DNA of 64,000 nt from Corallium rubrum. Taxonomy: Eukaryota; Cnidaria; Anthozoa; Scleralcyonacea; Coralliidae. The notes under the pieces were generated by a model. That model did no database searches, was not told the DNA's origin, and saw nothing but the letters and a program-made list of their open reading frames with translations. Positions 34,926-45,052 of the stretch are shown piece after piece (the stretch's first letter is position 1; every line of letters begins with the position of its first letter). The DNA is taken from the NCBI GenBank assembly GCA_964035015.1, contig OZ036017.1, positions 1-64,000 of the forward strand, written 5' to 3'. A program made the translations under genes and the position numbers.

Positions 34926-34940
34926 ACACTAGTATAAATA
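34926..34940 (+). promoter_or_regulatory. Candidate ACACTAGT motif and TATA box of gene D
   Basis: ACACTAGT (34926-34933) runs directly into TATAAATA (34933-34940), about 67 bp before the gene D start codon. The motif is shared with gene B. Confidence 0.45.
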
Positions 34941-35006
34941 ATAGAGAGGGAAACGGTTTCGACCAGTAAGGTCTGTTTAGCAACAGTCATCACACAGAAA
35001 GTGAAG

Positions 35007-35079
35007 ATGAAGTTCATAGTGACTTTCCTGTTAATCAGCATCGGAGCTAACCTCTCGGTTACTCTTCTGTTAGACGAAG
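35007..35079 (+). CDS. Gene D exon 1: signal peptide
   Basis: The 73-nt exon encodes MKFIVTFLLISIGANLSVT then LLLDE, a clear signal peptide. It ends at donor GAAG/GTGAGA in phase 1. Size, MKF start and phase equal gene B exon 1. Confidence 0.85.
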
Positions 35080-35335
35080 GTGAGAAGAATTGCTATAACT
35101 TAATAGTTATAAAATAGTATATAGGAAGCTTAACTCTTTCACGCGCATTGTTGTTGGAACTTTAATTCATTTTTTTACTCCTAACCGAGATTAACGCCGA
35201 ACGACTTTATTGGTTAGAGGGAAAACGTTTCAACAAGCCGCATATCGAAGTTTTAAAATATAATTGACCTATTATATGGTTTATTAGTGTTTTAAAACAC
35301 TGTTAATTAGGTATTAAATTTTCTCTTCTGACCTC

Positions 35336-36322
35336 AAGTTGGAAACGCTAATAAGTGTACAATAAAACATATTCCGAAGAATAATGCCATCAAGTAAACT
35401 CAAGATATGAGTCAAACAAGTGGAACTATGTTGAAAATTGTAATATTTACTTTTAAGACTATCAATAACTGTGCCCCAAAATATTTATCAATATTGCTAA
35501 GCTCTTACATCCCTAGCCGCTCTTTACGTTCTGCGTTACAAAATCAGTTAGTTGTACCAAGATCTTCTACAACTACTTACGGAGATAGGGCATTTTCCAT
35601 AGCAGCCCCGAAATTATAGAACAGTCTGCCAGTCAATTTTAGAGAAACAAATTCTATAAATTTGTTCAAATCCAAAATTAAAACATACCTTTTTCGAGAG
35701 GCATTTTTATAACTTTTTATAACTTTTTTATAACTTTTATAATCTATGATGAATTGTTGTAAATATATTTAGCTTCTTAGGTAGATCGTATTGTTTTAAC
35801 ATTGTAAACGCATTGAGGCTGTGCAAAATGCGTACTAAATGCTGTTATTATTATTATTATTTATTATTATTTCGACTTTATTTCAAAGTCATCATTGCAA
35901 ATTATTTTCGACTTTATTTCAAAGTCATCATTGCAAATTAAGTTTGATAAAGCCAAGCTAAACTCGGGCCTGAAGGCTAGCAAAGAACTGTCACTTTTTG
36001 CCTAACCTAATAAGCAATTAGAGCTTCAGTTCTGTAAATAGTGTTAGGTTTTCTGACGTATATGTAAATAGCCAGTGTTAGGCCTTCTCTCGTGTAATTA
36101 CTGTTAGGTTTTCTTCTCCTTTGTTGCCGATGATGTTATCGATCTTTTGACTTGTATATAAGACCTGGCATGTTTTTGTATTTTCACTTGTCTGATGATG
36201 ACTTTGAAATAAAGTCGAAATATTACAATTTTCAACATAGTTCCACTTGTTTGACTCATATCTTGAGTTTACAGGATGGCATTATTCTTCGGAATATGTT
36301 TTATTCTATGCTAATAAGTGTT
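35336..36322. mobile_element. Inverted repeat flanking a LINE 3' fragment
   Basis: ATTCCGAAGAATAATGCCATC ... GAGTCAAACAAGTGGAAC at 35340-35455 is found in reverse complement at 36215-36320. A TTTCGACTTTATTTCAAAGTC block is duplicated at 35870-35930 and mirrored at 36195. It lies in intron 1 of gene D. Confidence 0.7.
35440..35870 (+). pseudogene. LINE reverse transcriptase C-terminal fragment, broken
   Basis: The frame reads FKTINNCAPKYLSILLSSY, then SLRSALQNQLVVPRS, then YGDRAFSIAAPKL, then a TAG, then NSLPVNFRETNSINLFK. The family normally has Trp (W-N-S-L-P) where the TAG stands, so one nonsense change breaks the frame. Downstream is an ATT-rich tail (about 35845-35870), typical of a CR1/L2-like 3' end. 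Confidence 0.8.
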
Positions 36323-36325
36323 ATT

Positions 36326-36807
36326 AAAGGGTATTGGCAATAAAAATTAAGTTTGTCTCATTTAAAAGAACTCGTCAAATGGTAAAAGAAGACCTTTTAC
36401 AATTTTTCCGTATCTGTTTTAGTTTTGGAAATATTTCGACCAAAGACAGCGCGCCGTCCGCAATCTTGGAATTATTTTCGATATGCATGTGCCATCATTA
36501 TCAGGGTAAAGTGAAATTTTTCATCTTGCCAACCTTATGACATTATGAACTAGAAACTCGATTTTGTTGCGCTATTTCCATTTTAAATTGACCCACAACA
36601 TTTGAAAGGCCTTCCATGGAAATCTGGTCACCCACGGAGTAGTTTCATCAGGTTTACCCTGCTTGTGATGTCACCAATTTCCTAGTTAATTAGACCCAAT
36701 ATTACAACAATATTACAAGAAAGATACAGAAAAATTACAAATGTTCCTTCAAAACAAAAATTCTTTCAAATGGGACAAATTTAATTTTTATTGCCAATAC
36801 CCTTTAA
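36326..36807. mobile_element. TTAA-flanked MITE (family 2 relative)
   Basis: Ends TTAAAGGGTATTGGCAATAA / TTATTGCCAATACCCTTTAA, with a subterminal AATTAAGTTTGTC(T)CATTT block related to family 2. It lies in gene D intron 1. Non-coding. Confidence 0.85.
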
Positions 36808-37212
36808 TGACCTTAATTCTAGCAAGTCTGGCCTGCGCAGTGGCCAGGTATTATAATACCCACGGTATTATAGCAAGGCGAGATAGCAATAGCTAATATA
36901 AATGTGATGTGCCGAAAAGACATTCAGTGTCAAAGTCCTCGACACCGATTGAATGTGGCTTTAAGAAGGCAGTGGCGTAAAGTGGCATTTAAACAAACCA
37001 AAGTCACGTTGCATGGGACAGCTGACTTCACTTAGAAATGCAGAGAAATTCAACAAACAAATTTCTTCAATATGCATGTGAACCAAGGCAAATCTCCGAA
37101 GACGGGGACAATATTGGGAGATATATTCCTGGGGAGATTGCCAATGTATAATGTAAATATCTTGATTTCTGGACAGCGAACTTGACTGTGAGGCAGCGAA
37201 CTCAAGTAGAGA
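36808..37212. other. Gene D intron 1, unassigned
   Basis: No exon, RNA or bounded repeat that I could support here. Confidence 0.35.
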
Positions 37213-37300
37213 TATTATAGGTACACCTCCGTGTATCGCGACCCGCGACCTTCGAATTCGGTTTACTAGTCCAACGCTCTACTGAGGTCCGGATGTGGTG
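37213..37300 (-). other. tRNA-like pseudogene or SINE fragment
   Basis: On the minus strand CCTCAGTAGAGCGTTGGACTAG is followed by CGAAGGTCGCGGGTCGCGA. This is tRNA-like in order (D arm, anticodon arm, T arm), but part of the D loop and the canonical GGTTCGA are altered. Not a functional tRNA. Confidence 0.5.
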
Positions 37301-37378
37301 AGCGTTCCGTAGCAAAAAAATTGTCTGTTTACATCATGACGCTACGGTAAATTTACCATAGCGTAGTGATTTGGAGCC

Positions 37379-38231
37379 GGTGTCCCAGTAAATTTGTCTG
37401 CCCCCAAATATGTCCCCCCAGGGACACATTTCCTAGGAAATATGTCCCCTAGGAAATATGTCCGCCTCTTCGGAAATTTGTCTCCCCCTCAGAATGATTC
37501 CGTACAGGATAATTGATATACGTGTAATGTGGACAAAACTTTTTAAAAGTAAAAAATATATATTTCTGAATGATAAATTATAACAGCTAAATATATACTT
37601 AGATAAGAAACTATTTTTTGCTTTCTAAAGAGCGTGTTGGCTCGAGGTTAATGAAGGGCTCCGCATGAAACGTCAGTATTTCGTTGTCGAAATTCTTGGC
37701 AGCTCACCATTTTCTTGCTTTGTTATTAATATAATAGTGTAGTTTGCCGTTTTTCAAAAAACGGTACATACAGGAGCATTTATTAAGGAACCGCATGAAT
37801 TAGTCATACAGACATTTTGTACGTGTTTTTTGCCAGAATATGGTGATATGGTTCAGTGTGATCTTTGTGACAACTGGTACCATCTTCCTTGTCTTAATTT
37901 AAGTTCTTTTCCTGAGAATGATCAGGAATGGCTTTGCCATTCATGTGTTCCACCATCAAAACTTTGTAAAAATGATTAGTTTAGTGACAGTCCAATTAAA
38001 CGTAATATAAAGTTTGTATATTGTAGTTTTTCCAAATATATATTTAGCTGTTATAATTTACATTCAGAAATGTATATTTTTTACTTTTAAAAAGTTTTGT
38101 CCACATTACACGTATATCAATTATCCTGTAGGGAATCATTCTGAGGGGGGAGGGGGGGGGGGGATGATTTCCGAAGGGGGGCGCCATATTTCTCAGGAAA
38201 TGTGTCCCGGGGGGATATTTCCTGTGACACC
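37379..38231. mobile_element. Foldback element carrying a PHD-finger coding segment
   Basis: Ends GGTGTCCCAG / CTGTGACACC with subterminal AAATATGTCCCC repeats. Inner arms at about 37495-37600 and 38030-38140 (AACAGCTAAATATATA and GTAATGTGGACAAAAC with complements) enclose a unique centre that holds the PHD segment at 37741-37980. It lies in gene D intron 1. Confidence 0.7.
37741..37980 (+). pseudogene. PHD-finger fragment inside a transposon
   Basis: The frame is open from after a TAG at 37738 to TAG at ~37978. It contains FCTCFLPEYGDMVQ, CDLCDNWYHLPC and WLCHSC: the complete Cys4-His-Cys3 ligand set of a PHD zinc finger, with the usual M-V-Q-C and W-Y-H. No in-frame ATG precedes the motif close by. 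Transposon proteins of cnidarians and other animals often end in a PHD finger after a Ulp1-type protease, so this is probably the C-terminal remnant of such a protein. It is unlikely to be a host exon. Confidence 0.75.
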
Positions 38232-38509
38232 AGAGTCCCTAGCGTTCCTAACCCTATTTTTGAGAAATAAAAAGAAACGCGCAGAAAGCGTATTATTTCA
38301 TGACAACTTTGGTGTAATGTCACTTAAGACGTCATGAGTGACATTTTCCGATATTTTTTGAATTGACGAGATTTCCAAAAACATCAACAGACAATATCTT
38401 CAAAGCTTTAAGTAATTTTCTGTTGAAATTTTGTCAGTCGGTTTACACTATTGTTCGTATAGATTAATAAAACGAAGAAAAAAGACTTACGTTGCCTTTC
38501 ACCTTATTA

Positions 38510-38577
<68 letters not shown>
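38510..38577. repeat. (AT)n microsatellite
   Basis: Uninterrupted AT dinucleotides apart from one CAT, immediately left of a foldback element. Confidence 0.9.
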
Positions 38578-38579
<2 letters not shown>

Positions 38580-38582
<3 letters not shown>

Positions 38583-39073
38583 GAAATTCATTACTAATTC
38601 ATGAGTTTTGCAGCCAATCCAATTTCAGAAATTACTTCACATGTATACCCCTGTAAACCCCATGCAAACTAAAACCAATGATGCTAATTAGTTACAACCA
38701 CTAGTGGATGTATACTCTTCTGATACAACCACTAGTGCTTGTAACTAATTAGCATCTCAATATCCCAAAGGGATTTGTAATGTTTACAACACGAGCGGCC
38801 GTTTTGTATTGATTGTATATTCAATACAACAAGGACGCGAGTGTTGTAAACAACTTGTGAAATGAATAAATAGTAAAAATCCCTTTGGGATATTGAGATG
38901 CTAATTAGTTACAAGCACTAGTGGTTTTATCAGAAGAGTATACATCCACTAGTGGTTGTAACCAATTAGCATCATTGGTTTTAGTTTGTATGGGGTTTAC
39001 AGGGGTATACATGTGACGTAATTTCTGAAATTGGATTGGCTGCAAAACTCATGAATTATTAATGAATTTCACA
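38580..39073. mobile_element. Full-length foldback (~490 bp)
   Basis: GTGAAATTCATTA ... CCAATTTCAGAAATTAC ... GTATACCCCTGTAAACCCCAT ... CACTAGTGG is mirrored almost base for base up to GAATTTCAC at 39063-39072. The loop region includes GTTTACAACACGAGCGGCC. The flank on the right (39074-39165) repeats the loop words inverted. Confidence 0.8.
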
Positions 39074-39167
39074 ATTACTATTTATTCATTTCACAAGTTG
39101 TTTTTCGGCTCGTGATTGTATATTCAATACAACACGGCCGCTCGTGTTGTAAACATTACAACATTAC

Positions 39168-39168
<1 letters not shown>

Positions 39169-39215
<47 letters not shown>
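39169..39215. repeat. (AT)n microsatellite
   Basis: A short AT run right of the foldback, similar to the one on its left. Confidence 0.85.
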
Positions 39216-39219
<4 letters not shown>

Positions 39220-40430
39220 CTGTTGTATGTCTTTTTCAACTATACCTTCTTTGTCTCCGTAAATGACACAACCATATTTAATCCATTAGGAAATTCTTGC
39301 ATGTTCGCTTACGTACAATTCTTGCCGGACAAGAAATCTCGACTAAAATGAGTAAAATATTATAAGTTTAATTCTTTGAACGTTCTTTTAGCAAAGAAAT
39401 ATTTTACGTGGTGTTTCCACAAAACTTATTTATATTATAAGTTTATTGGCAATTTTGCTGACTCTGATGGCAGCATATTATACACCGTACTTGTTAAGCG
39501 CCGCGATATACTTAAGGTTTCAGATGCGGCGCTTATTCGAGAGCGGCGCTCTTTAAAAAATCACAACCTTTATACATAAACGATAACAAGCAAATTTGAA
39601 AAAGCTAAATGGGAGAATCATGAAATATACCATGAAAGCGCTTCAAACTAAAAACACACATTGTAATACAGGAGAACTGATAATTGCTTTAGGCTGGTTT
39701 AGATTGGCTTGTAACGTACTTGTTGTTTTTTTTTGTTTGGCTTCATAGGTTGATAGTGCTCCGATTATTAAGCGCAGCATTGTCGTAAACAATAAATGCG
39801 GCGTTGCAAATATATCGTATTTCCTAGAATAAGCGCTCACTTTCTAAATAAGCGCCCACCTTTCCATGCAGCAAAAACGTTAAATATTAAGCGGCGCCTT
39901 GAATAAGCACCCATCCCTTGCTCGGACCTCACTGTTCAAGACTGAGTAATAAAGATTTAATAATCAATACAGTAGTATAAAGTAAATACAAAACCAACCA
40001 ACAGCAAACTTAGACCCCGTTTACACGATGCCGGTACAATTTGAAAACAGAACAAGATCATGCCGATGTGTACAGGCCAAAATGTTTTGCGTTCACATGG
40101 TGCCGGTATAATATAATGAGGGATTAGCATGCGACTAGCTATTCTCTTCCAATGAGAATTGAGAAGACTTTGCGAATACTGCTGACCCGAATACTGTGGT
40201 CGTATATATCGTGATTACCGTCATCAAAAATTGTAGTTTTTGGTGGCGTCAGCATTTCACGCTCATCGCACGTAATGACGCAAGATGGCGTCAGCAGCTT
40301 GCATACGTCATGTTATTTTGATGATCCTGATTGGTAAACATTCTTACGCACACGATGTCACGCAAGTTTTTTATTTCTCGTAACGTTTTTCCCAACGCGC
40401 ACATGCACGGAATTTGATGAAATTACTATG
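39216..40430. other. Gene D intron 1, repeat remnants
   Basis: 39391-39440 matches the outer arm of the 2483-3672 element. 39500-39910 uses AAGCGC(C)GC and TAAGCGCCC words, apparently a decayed element. 40015-40110 has CCCGTTTACACGATGCCGG with a diverged second copy (GTTCACATGGTGCCGG). No exon seen. Confidence 0.4.
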
Positions 40431-40440
40431 TCGAGCCACC

Positions 40441-41860
40441 TTAAGGTGGCTCCCTATAGTTTCAATAAATGTGCGCTAATTCATATGCTCGTTGGGAGTT
40501 GAAACGTCTTCCAACGCATTGCGCGTATGGCAAGGGATTCACAGTTGATCATGCCTTATCCTGCTTGAAAGGAGGCTTCATCCACCGTCGACACGATGAG
40601 ATACGCGATCTCCTAGCTGCTGCTATTGATGAAGTAGCGTATGATGTTTCAAAAGAACCTGCCCTTGCTCCGTTATCTGGTGAAATGCTGCCACCGAGTG
40701 CCAATTCAGCTGATGATGCTCGAGTCGACATAGCTGCGCGAGGCTTTTGGCAGAGATGTGAGAAGGCATTTTTTGATGTCCGGGTATTTAACCCCTACGC
40801 CTCTACACATCGAAACCGGAGCCTCGCCAGTGCCTTCAACGACAATGAGAAGGAAAAGAAGCGACACTACAATCAACGCATCATTGAGATTGAGCATGGG
40901 TCCTTCACACCACTTGTTTTCAGTGCTTTTGGCGGGTGTGGAAGAGAAACTCAACATTTACTTTCCTCGCTGGCAGACAGGATTGCTTTGAAGAAGCACT
41001 TTGAGCAAAGTACGGTGATGAGTTGGCTGCGGAAGAAAATATCCTTCGCCCTGCTGCGAGCTCAAGTTCTTTGCATTAGAGGAAGCCGATCGTTGCACAA
41101 GTGGGCTCCTGTTCTTAATGCATCGGACATCGAAATATCTGAGAAAAACTCTCAAATGTAACTCAAAATGTGATAACCATTTTGCAAAAATACACGTTTT
41201 GTATAGGCTTATAATTTATAATTTATATAATATACTATTTGTAATTGAATGTTATATGTAATCCTACATTGGATCTTATTAAAAAATTTTGTGTTTAAAA
41301 AATTCATACGCTCGTTATCTAATGTTATTCATAAGTTTAAAACATTTGTTAGATAAATACCAAGTAGACCTTACTATAGCAGAATTATTGCAGATATAAA
41401 ATATTTATTAAAAAGTTCAATTATTTGCCGTTACCATAGTAATAATGACGTTGGAATTTTGGTATATTTTCAAATATTGCATAATTCAAGCGGCATCTCT
41501 TCCGTTTCCTTCGGTGAATTTTCTTAAAATTTGCTGAGATGATAGATATTGTTGTAGAGAATATCCATACAAAAAATGAATGTAGGTTGTAGGGACAGAT
41601 TTTTCGCTATAAAATTTATCGATTTAAAAAAAAGTTCTGTCTTATGAAATTTTTTAAAAATTATATATACTTTAGAACTTTTTATAAACTACTTACTTAC
41701 AATATTTTATCAAAATTCACCGAAGAAAACGTCTACAAGTCTAATATCTATGTCGACGCGGTCATAGAATTTCGAAACAAGATCGCAGTTTACGCATGCG
41801 TAGCGATACTATTTCTTGTCACCAGTCCTCTATTGAAATTACCGTAGGGAGCCACCTTAA
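40441..41860. mobile_element. 1.4-kb TTAA-flanked element with a coding ORF
   Basis: Ends TTAAGGTGGCTCCCTATAG / CTACGG(T)-type end ACCGTAGGGAGCCACCTTAA, matching the family-1 MITEs. The right half has family-like words (TTACCATAGTAATAATGACG, TTTTTTAAAAATTATA). The left half encodes the 230-codon ORF at 40469-41161. The left TTAA is directly preceded by GAGCCACC, so another family end abuts it. It lies in gene D intron 1. Confidence 0.75.
40469..41161 (+). CDS. Transposon-encoded protein with Cys/His knuckle and nuclease-like C-terminal part
   Basis: The 230-residue frame is intact, with no frameshift. Near the start HCAYGKGFTVDHALSCLKGG forms a C-x(n)-H-x3-C pattern, then RRHDEIRDLLAAAIDE. 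Later come ARVDIAARGFW, AFFDVRVFNPYA, EKKRHYNQRIIEIEHGSFTP and LVFSAFGGCGRE, and it ends on LLRAQVLCIRGSRS. This domain is common in cnidarian transposon polyproteins next to reverse transcriptases (from memory). The spaced D...D-V...E...E pattern suggests a restriction-endonuclease-like fold (inference). The annotated first codon is at the edge of the element, and the frame may be the 3' part of a longer protein. It is not a host gene. Confidence 0.65.
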   Translation: MCANSYARWELKRLPTHCAYGKGFTVDHALSCLKGGFIHRRHDEIRDLLAAAIDEVAYDVSKEPALAPLSGEMLPPSANSADDARVDIAARGFWQRCEKAFFDVRVFNPYASTHRNRSLASAFNDNEKEKKRHYNQRIIEIEHGSFTPLVFSAFGGCGRETQHLLSSLADRIALKKHFEQSTVMSWLRKKISFALLRAQVLCIRGSRSLHKWAPVLNASDIEISEKNSQM

Positions 41861-41990
41861 GTCGCATCTTGTCAATGCACGTTAAGCATCCTTGGCCTGT
41901 AAATTAACCCATAATGGTTTCATTGCGTAGCCGTGGTTCCTTTTGCGTATTCCAACAAAATGTATTTCAATTTTTATTTGTCTTTTTCAG

Positions 41991-42021
41991 ATGAGCCAGA
42001 CAGTGGATCGGCTGCTGATAG
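41991..42021 (+). CDS. Gene D exon 2: linker
   Basis: The 31-nt exon lies between acceptor GTCTTTTTCAG and donor GATAG/GTAAAC. In frame it reads D-EPDSGSAAD-S, an acidic, Ser/Ala linker. Phase 1 in and phase 2 out, as in gene B exon 2. Confidence 0.75.
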
Positions 42022-42169
42022 GTAAACGTCGAACGTAAAAACAATTTTTATAAAAAGGAAGTTTTAAATTCCTTTCCTTATACCATGGATAGTAAAAAAC
42101 TGGACACGAAACATGATGGCGTGAGCATGACAATTAGTTGAAATTGATGCAGAGCTTACTTTTTTTTTG

Positions 42170-42824
42170 CAGGGTCATTTCTGTAAAGCGCTCTCAATTC
42201 GTCAGAATTTATGCCATAAAAATAAAATAAATATCGTTAGAAAGCTAATGAATTTGTAGAATACAATGGCGTCTTTGGTTTCGCGATAAACACAAATCGT
42301 TAATAGTTGTGAATTTTTTAATTAAAACCCGAGGGCTTCACTCGGGGCGACTTAAGAACAAAGCGTTTCATTTTGTTCAAAATCTTTTTTCGCAGTTCGA
42401 TTCCGATATAAATGCCCAGCAAAACGGTGTCAGCCTTTTTTTTATTTATTGCCTGGTTTCGAATTTATGACTTATTTTGTCCAAATGTTGGTCGAAAAAC
42501 AGCATTTTTAACTTTGGTCGTCAATAAAATCGGCAAAACTCGACATATCAAAAAACGCTGACACCGTTTTGCTGGAAATTTGTCTCGGAACCAAACTACA
42601 AAAAAAAGATTTTGAACAAAATAAAACGCTTTTTACTCGTGTCGCCCCGAGTGAAGCCCTCTCTGGTTTTTATTTAAAAATTCACAACTATTAACGGTTT
42701 ATGTTTATCGTGAAACCAAAAGACGCCATTGTATTCTACAAATTAATAGCTTTCTAACGATATCTATTTTATTTTTGTGGCATAAATTCTGACGAATTGA
42801 GAGCGCTTTACAGAAATGACCCTG
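42170..42824. mobile_element. Full-length foldback element in gene D intron 2
   Basis: Ends CAGGGTCATTTCTGTAAAGC / GCTTTACAGAAATGACCCTG. The mirrored arms run for almost the entire 655 bp, including GGGCTTCACTCGGGGCGAC and GCAAAACGGTGTCAGC with complements. No target-site duplication seen. Confidence 0.85.
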
Positions 42825-42825
42825 A

Positions 42826-43690
42826 AAGCCTTAAAGAAGACTTACTATTCGAAAGAACACTTAAAATTATGGAGTAGCATCTTTTGCAGTTTTTGTTTCC
42901 TTGGTTCGTTGTTGAGATATTTCAGTTTGTTTGATATGCAAATTAAACATTCGCATGTGGATGTGTTTCACCGGCAACACTAATAATGTAGATCTTCAAG
43001 TGATGATTATACTTGATAATAGCAAAGATATATCACTTTTTCGATAACTCATTATGCACGTGTGAAGTCAAAATGTTTAATTTGCATATCAAACAAACTA
43101 AAATATCTCACTGAGAATGAAGCAAGGAAACGAAAAATTGTAAAATATGTTACTCTACCATTTTAAAGTGTATATGAAATGAAAATCAAGTTTGTCTAAT
43201 TTGAAACTCTTGAAATGGTGAAGTAACATCTACAGTTTTTCCATATCTTACTTTTTAAGATATTAAGATTTGTTTGATATGTAAATGATCACACTGCATA
43301 CGTCACATTGTATGAGTTTTTGAGAAATCATGTATATCATTGATATTTGTCTGTTATATCGCTTGAACCTGTGTTTGTTTAAAGTTATGAGACAAATACA
43401 CCTACATGCATGCCCAGTTTCGTGTGACTTTGTTCGATAACTTCAACGACATTCCTAATTTTACAACAACTTATTATACAATGTGACGTATGCAGTGTTG
43501 ATCATTTACATATCAAACAAATAGCAATATCTCAAGAATGAAGTAAGATATGGAAAAACTGTAGAAGATGTTACTTTACCATTTTAAGAGTTCTTCCAAA
43601 TTAGACAAACTTAATTTTCATTTCATATACACTTGAAGTGTTCTTTCAGATAAGATAAACGTAATTTTCGTTTCATTAAATACGACAGAG
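42826..43690. mobile_element. Decayed family-2 element with a second copy nested inside
   Basis: The outer parts (42845-43140 and 43636-43690) carry family-2 words (ATCTTTTGCAGTTTTTG, GATATGCAAATTAAACA, AATTTTCGTTTCATT). The inner copy 43163-43637 begins TTAAAGTGTATATGAAATG and ends CATTTCATATACACTTGA, its right TTAA having mutated. Non-coding, gene D intron 2. Confidence 0.7.
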
Positions 43691-43734
43691 CTAGCCACAG
43701 TAAGATAAAATGGCCGTTTATCAATTCTCAGTTT

Positions 43735-44150
43735 AAAAAGAAATATCAAAGTTTACTTGGTTAAATGTACATCCCAAATTTCAAGCAAATTAAGCAACGT
43801 ACTTTTTTGCAACACCAGTTTCTTCACAACACATAAAACGTTAAAACAAAGATCAACAACGTTTACCTTCAATACTGGTTTGTGGCTTGTGTAGGTTTGT
43901 AAAGCGATAAGATCATTTGAAATGTCAACTATATTCATTTGCATGCGAATAACAATTCGAAGAAAATTTCATTTAAAACCTCAGTAAAACAAGCATACAT
44001 ATACTCACACCATTTGTGACATCACAATTTTCAACTAGATTTCAATTCAATCATTTTGCAAACTGAGTATAAACCGAAGTCTAACCAATACTCGGAACAC
44101 CGCGTGACTATCATATTCTAATTCAATCTTTTTACTATCCATGCTTATAA
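43735..44150. repeat. Inverted diverged copy of the 9100/45941 repeat
   Basis: GTAAGGCGATAA-like, GATCAACAACG and AAACAAGCATAC words match the complement of 9240-9470. The right end TTTTTACTATCCATGC matches the terminal repeat of 45941-47442. Confidence 0.65.
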
Positions 44151-44240
44151 CATGCAAGTTTTAGACGCAAGAAATATAAACCGAGCTGAAAGTATACCGT
44201 ACTAATTAAATAAAAATTAAAGTTCTTTTCTCTTCTTCAG

Positions 44241-44943
44241 TTCGCCAGATGCGACGGTTATAGTGTTCACCAGCAAATGGAACGAAATTATCCAAGGAAA
44301 CCTAGCTCCCGGGAAGAAAGTCCGTATCGTTTACGACCCGGATAGGTTTCCATCCCATAAGAAATTGAAGTGGCGAAAAGCCTGGGCTATATTCGCCGAG
44401 GTGAAATACGCCGAGAAAGGCCCCGTGCTATCGACAGAGCTTGAAGGACACGATAAAAACACCAATATGACGACCACCACACTGACCATCCCCGCCGAAG
44501 CCACCACCTTCATCATCTGGTTCAAATACTGGGACAAGATTACTGGAAACTCTTACGACAGCAACTTCGGAAAGAATTATGAATTTTCGTTTAACCAAAT
44601 AGTGTTTACCAACACATGGGATGAATATGTAAACGGGAAGCTTTACCCCGGAGGAAGGTTTGATGTTTTGTATGATAAGAGAAGGCTACCTTGGAATGAT
44701 CGTGGTTACTTAGGAATGGGAAGGGCTTGGAATATCTTCGCGTTCGCAAAGTTCTCAGATCAAGGGTCGGTGGTCAAAAAGAAGCTCGAGGGTCCGGTGG
44801 GTGAGGACCTAACCATGAATACACGGTTTAAGGTTCCCGCCGACGCTACGAAAGTGATCATGTGGTTCTACTACACTGGGTACATCCACACCAGTCGTTA
44901 CGATAGCAACCAAGGAGCAAACTATTATTTTGCTCTAAAGTAA
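44241..44943 (+). CDS. Gene D exon 3: secreted two-domain DUF6209-like protein
   Basis: Function unknown. With exons 35007-35079 and 41991-42021 it makes a 268-residue protein with a signal peptide. Domain 1 runs from IVFTSKWNEIIQGNL to YDSNFGKNYEF. Domain 2 runs from IVFTNTWDEYVNGKL to YDSNQGANYYFALK, ending at TAA 44941-44943. All family landmarks are present: W, G-x-L-x-PG, VYD/LYD-x-x-R(F/L)P, KAWAIFAEVKY and RAWNIFAFAKF, and (F)IIWFKY and VIMWFYY. It is basic relative to gene A, with many Lys in the strands. AATAAA lies about 40 bp after the stop (near 44983). It is the best-preserved member, and no broken motif was seen. Confidence 0.87.
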
Positions 44944-44982
44944 GCGTTAGGAAGTCGATGTAAAGAAACAACTACCGAGAAG

Positions 44983-44990
44983 AAATAAAA
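44983..44990 (+). terminator. Polyadenylation signal of gene D
   Basis: AATAAA within AGAAATAAAAAGTAC, followed downstream by TGTTTTGTTATTTT. Confidence 0.6.
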
Positions 44991-45052
44991 AGTACATTTC
45001 AGAGAAATAGATGTTTTGTTATTTTAAATAATGAGTGAATAAATAAGTACAC

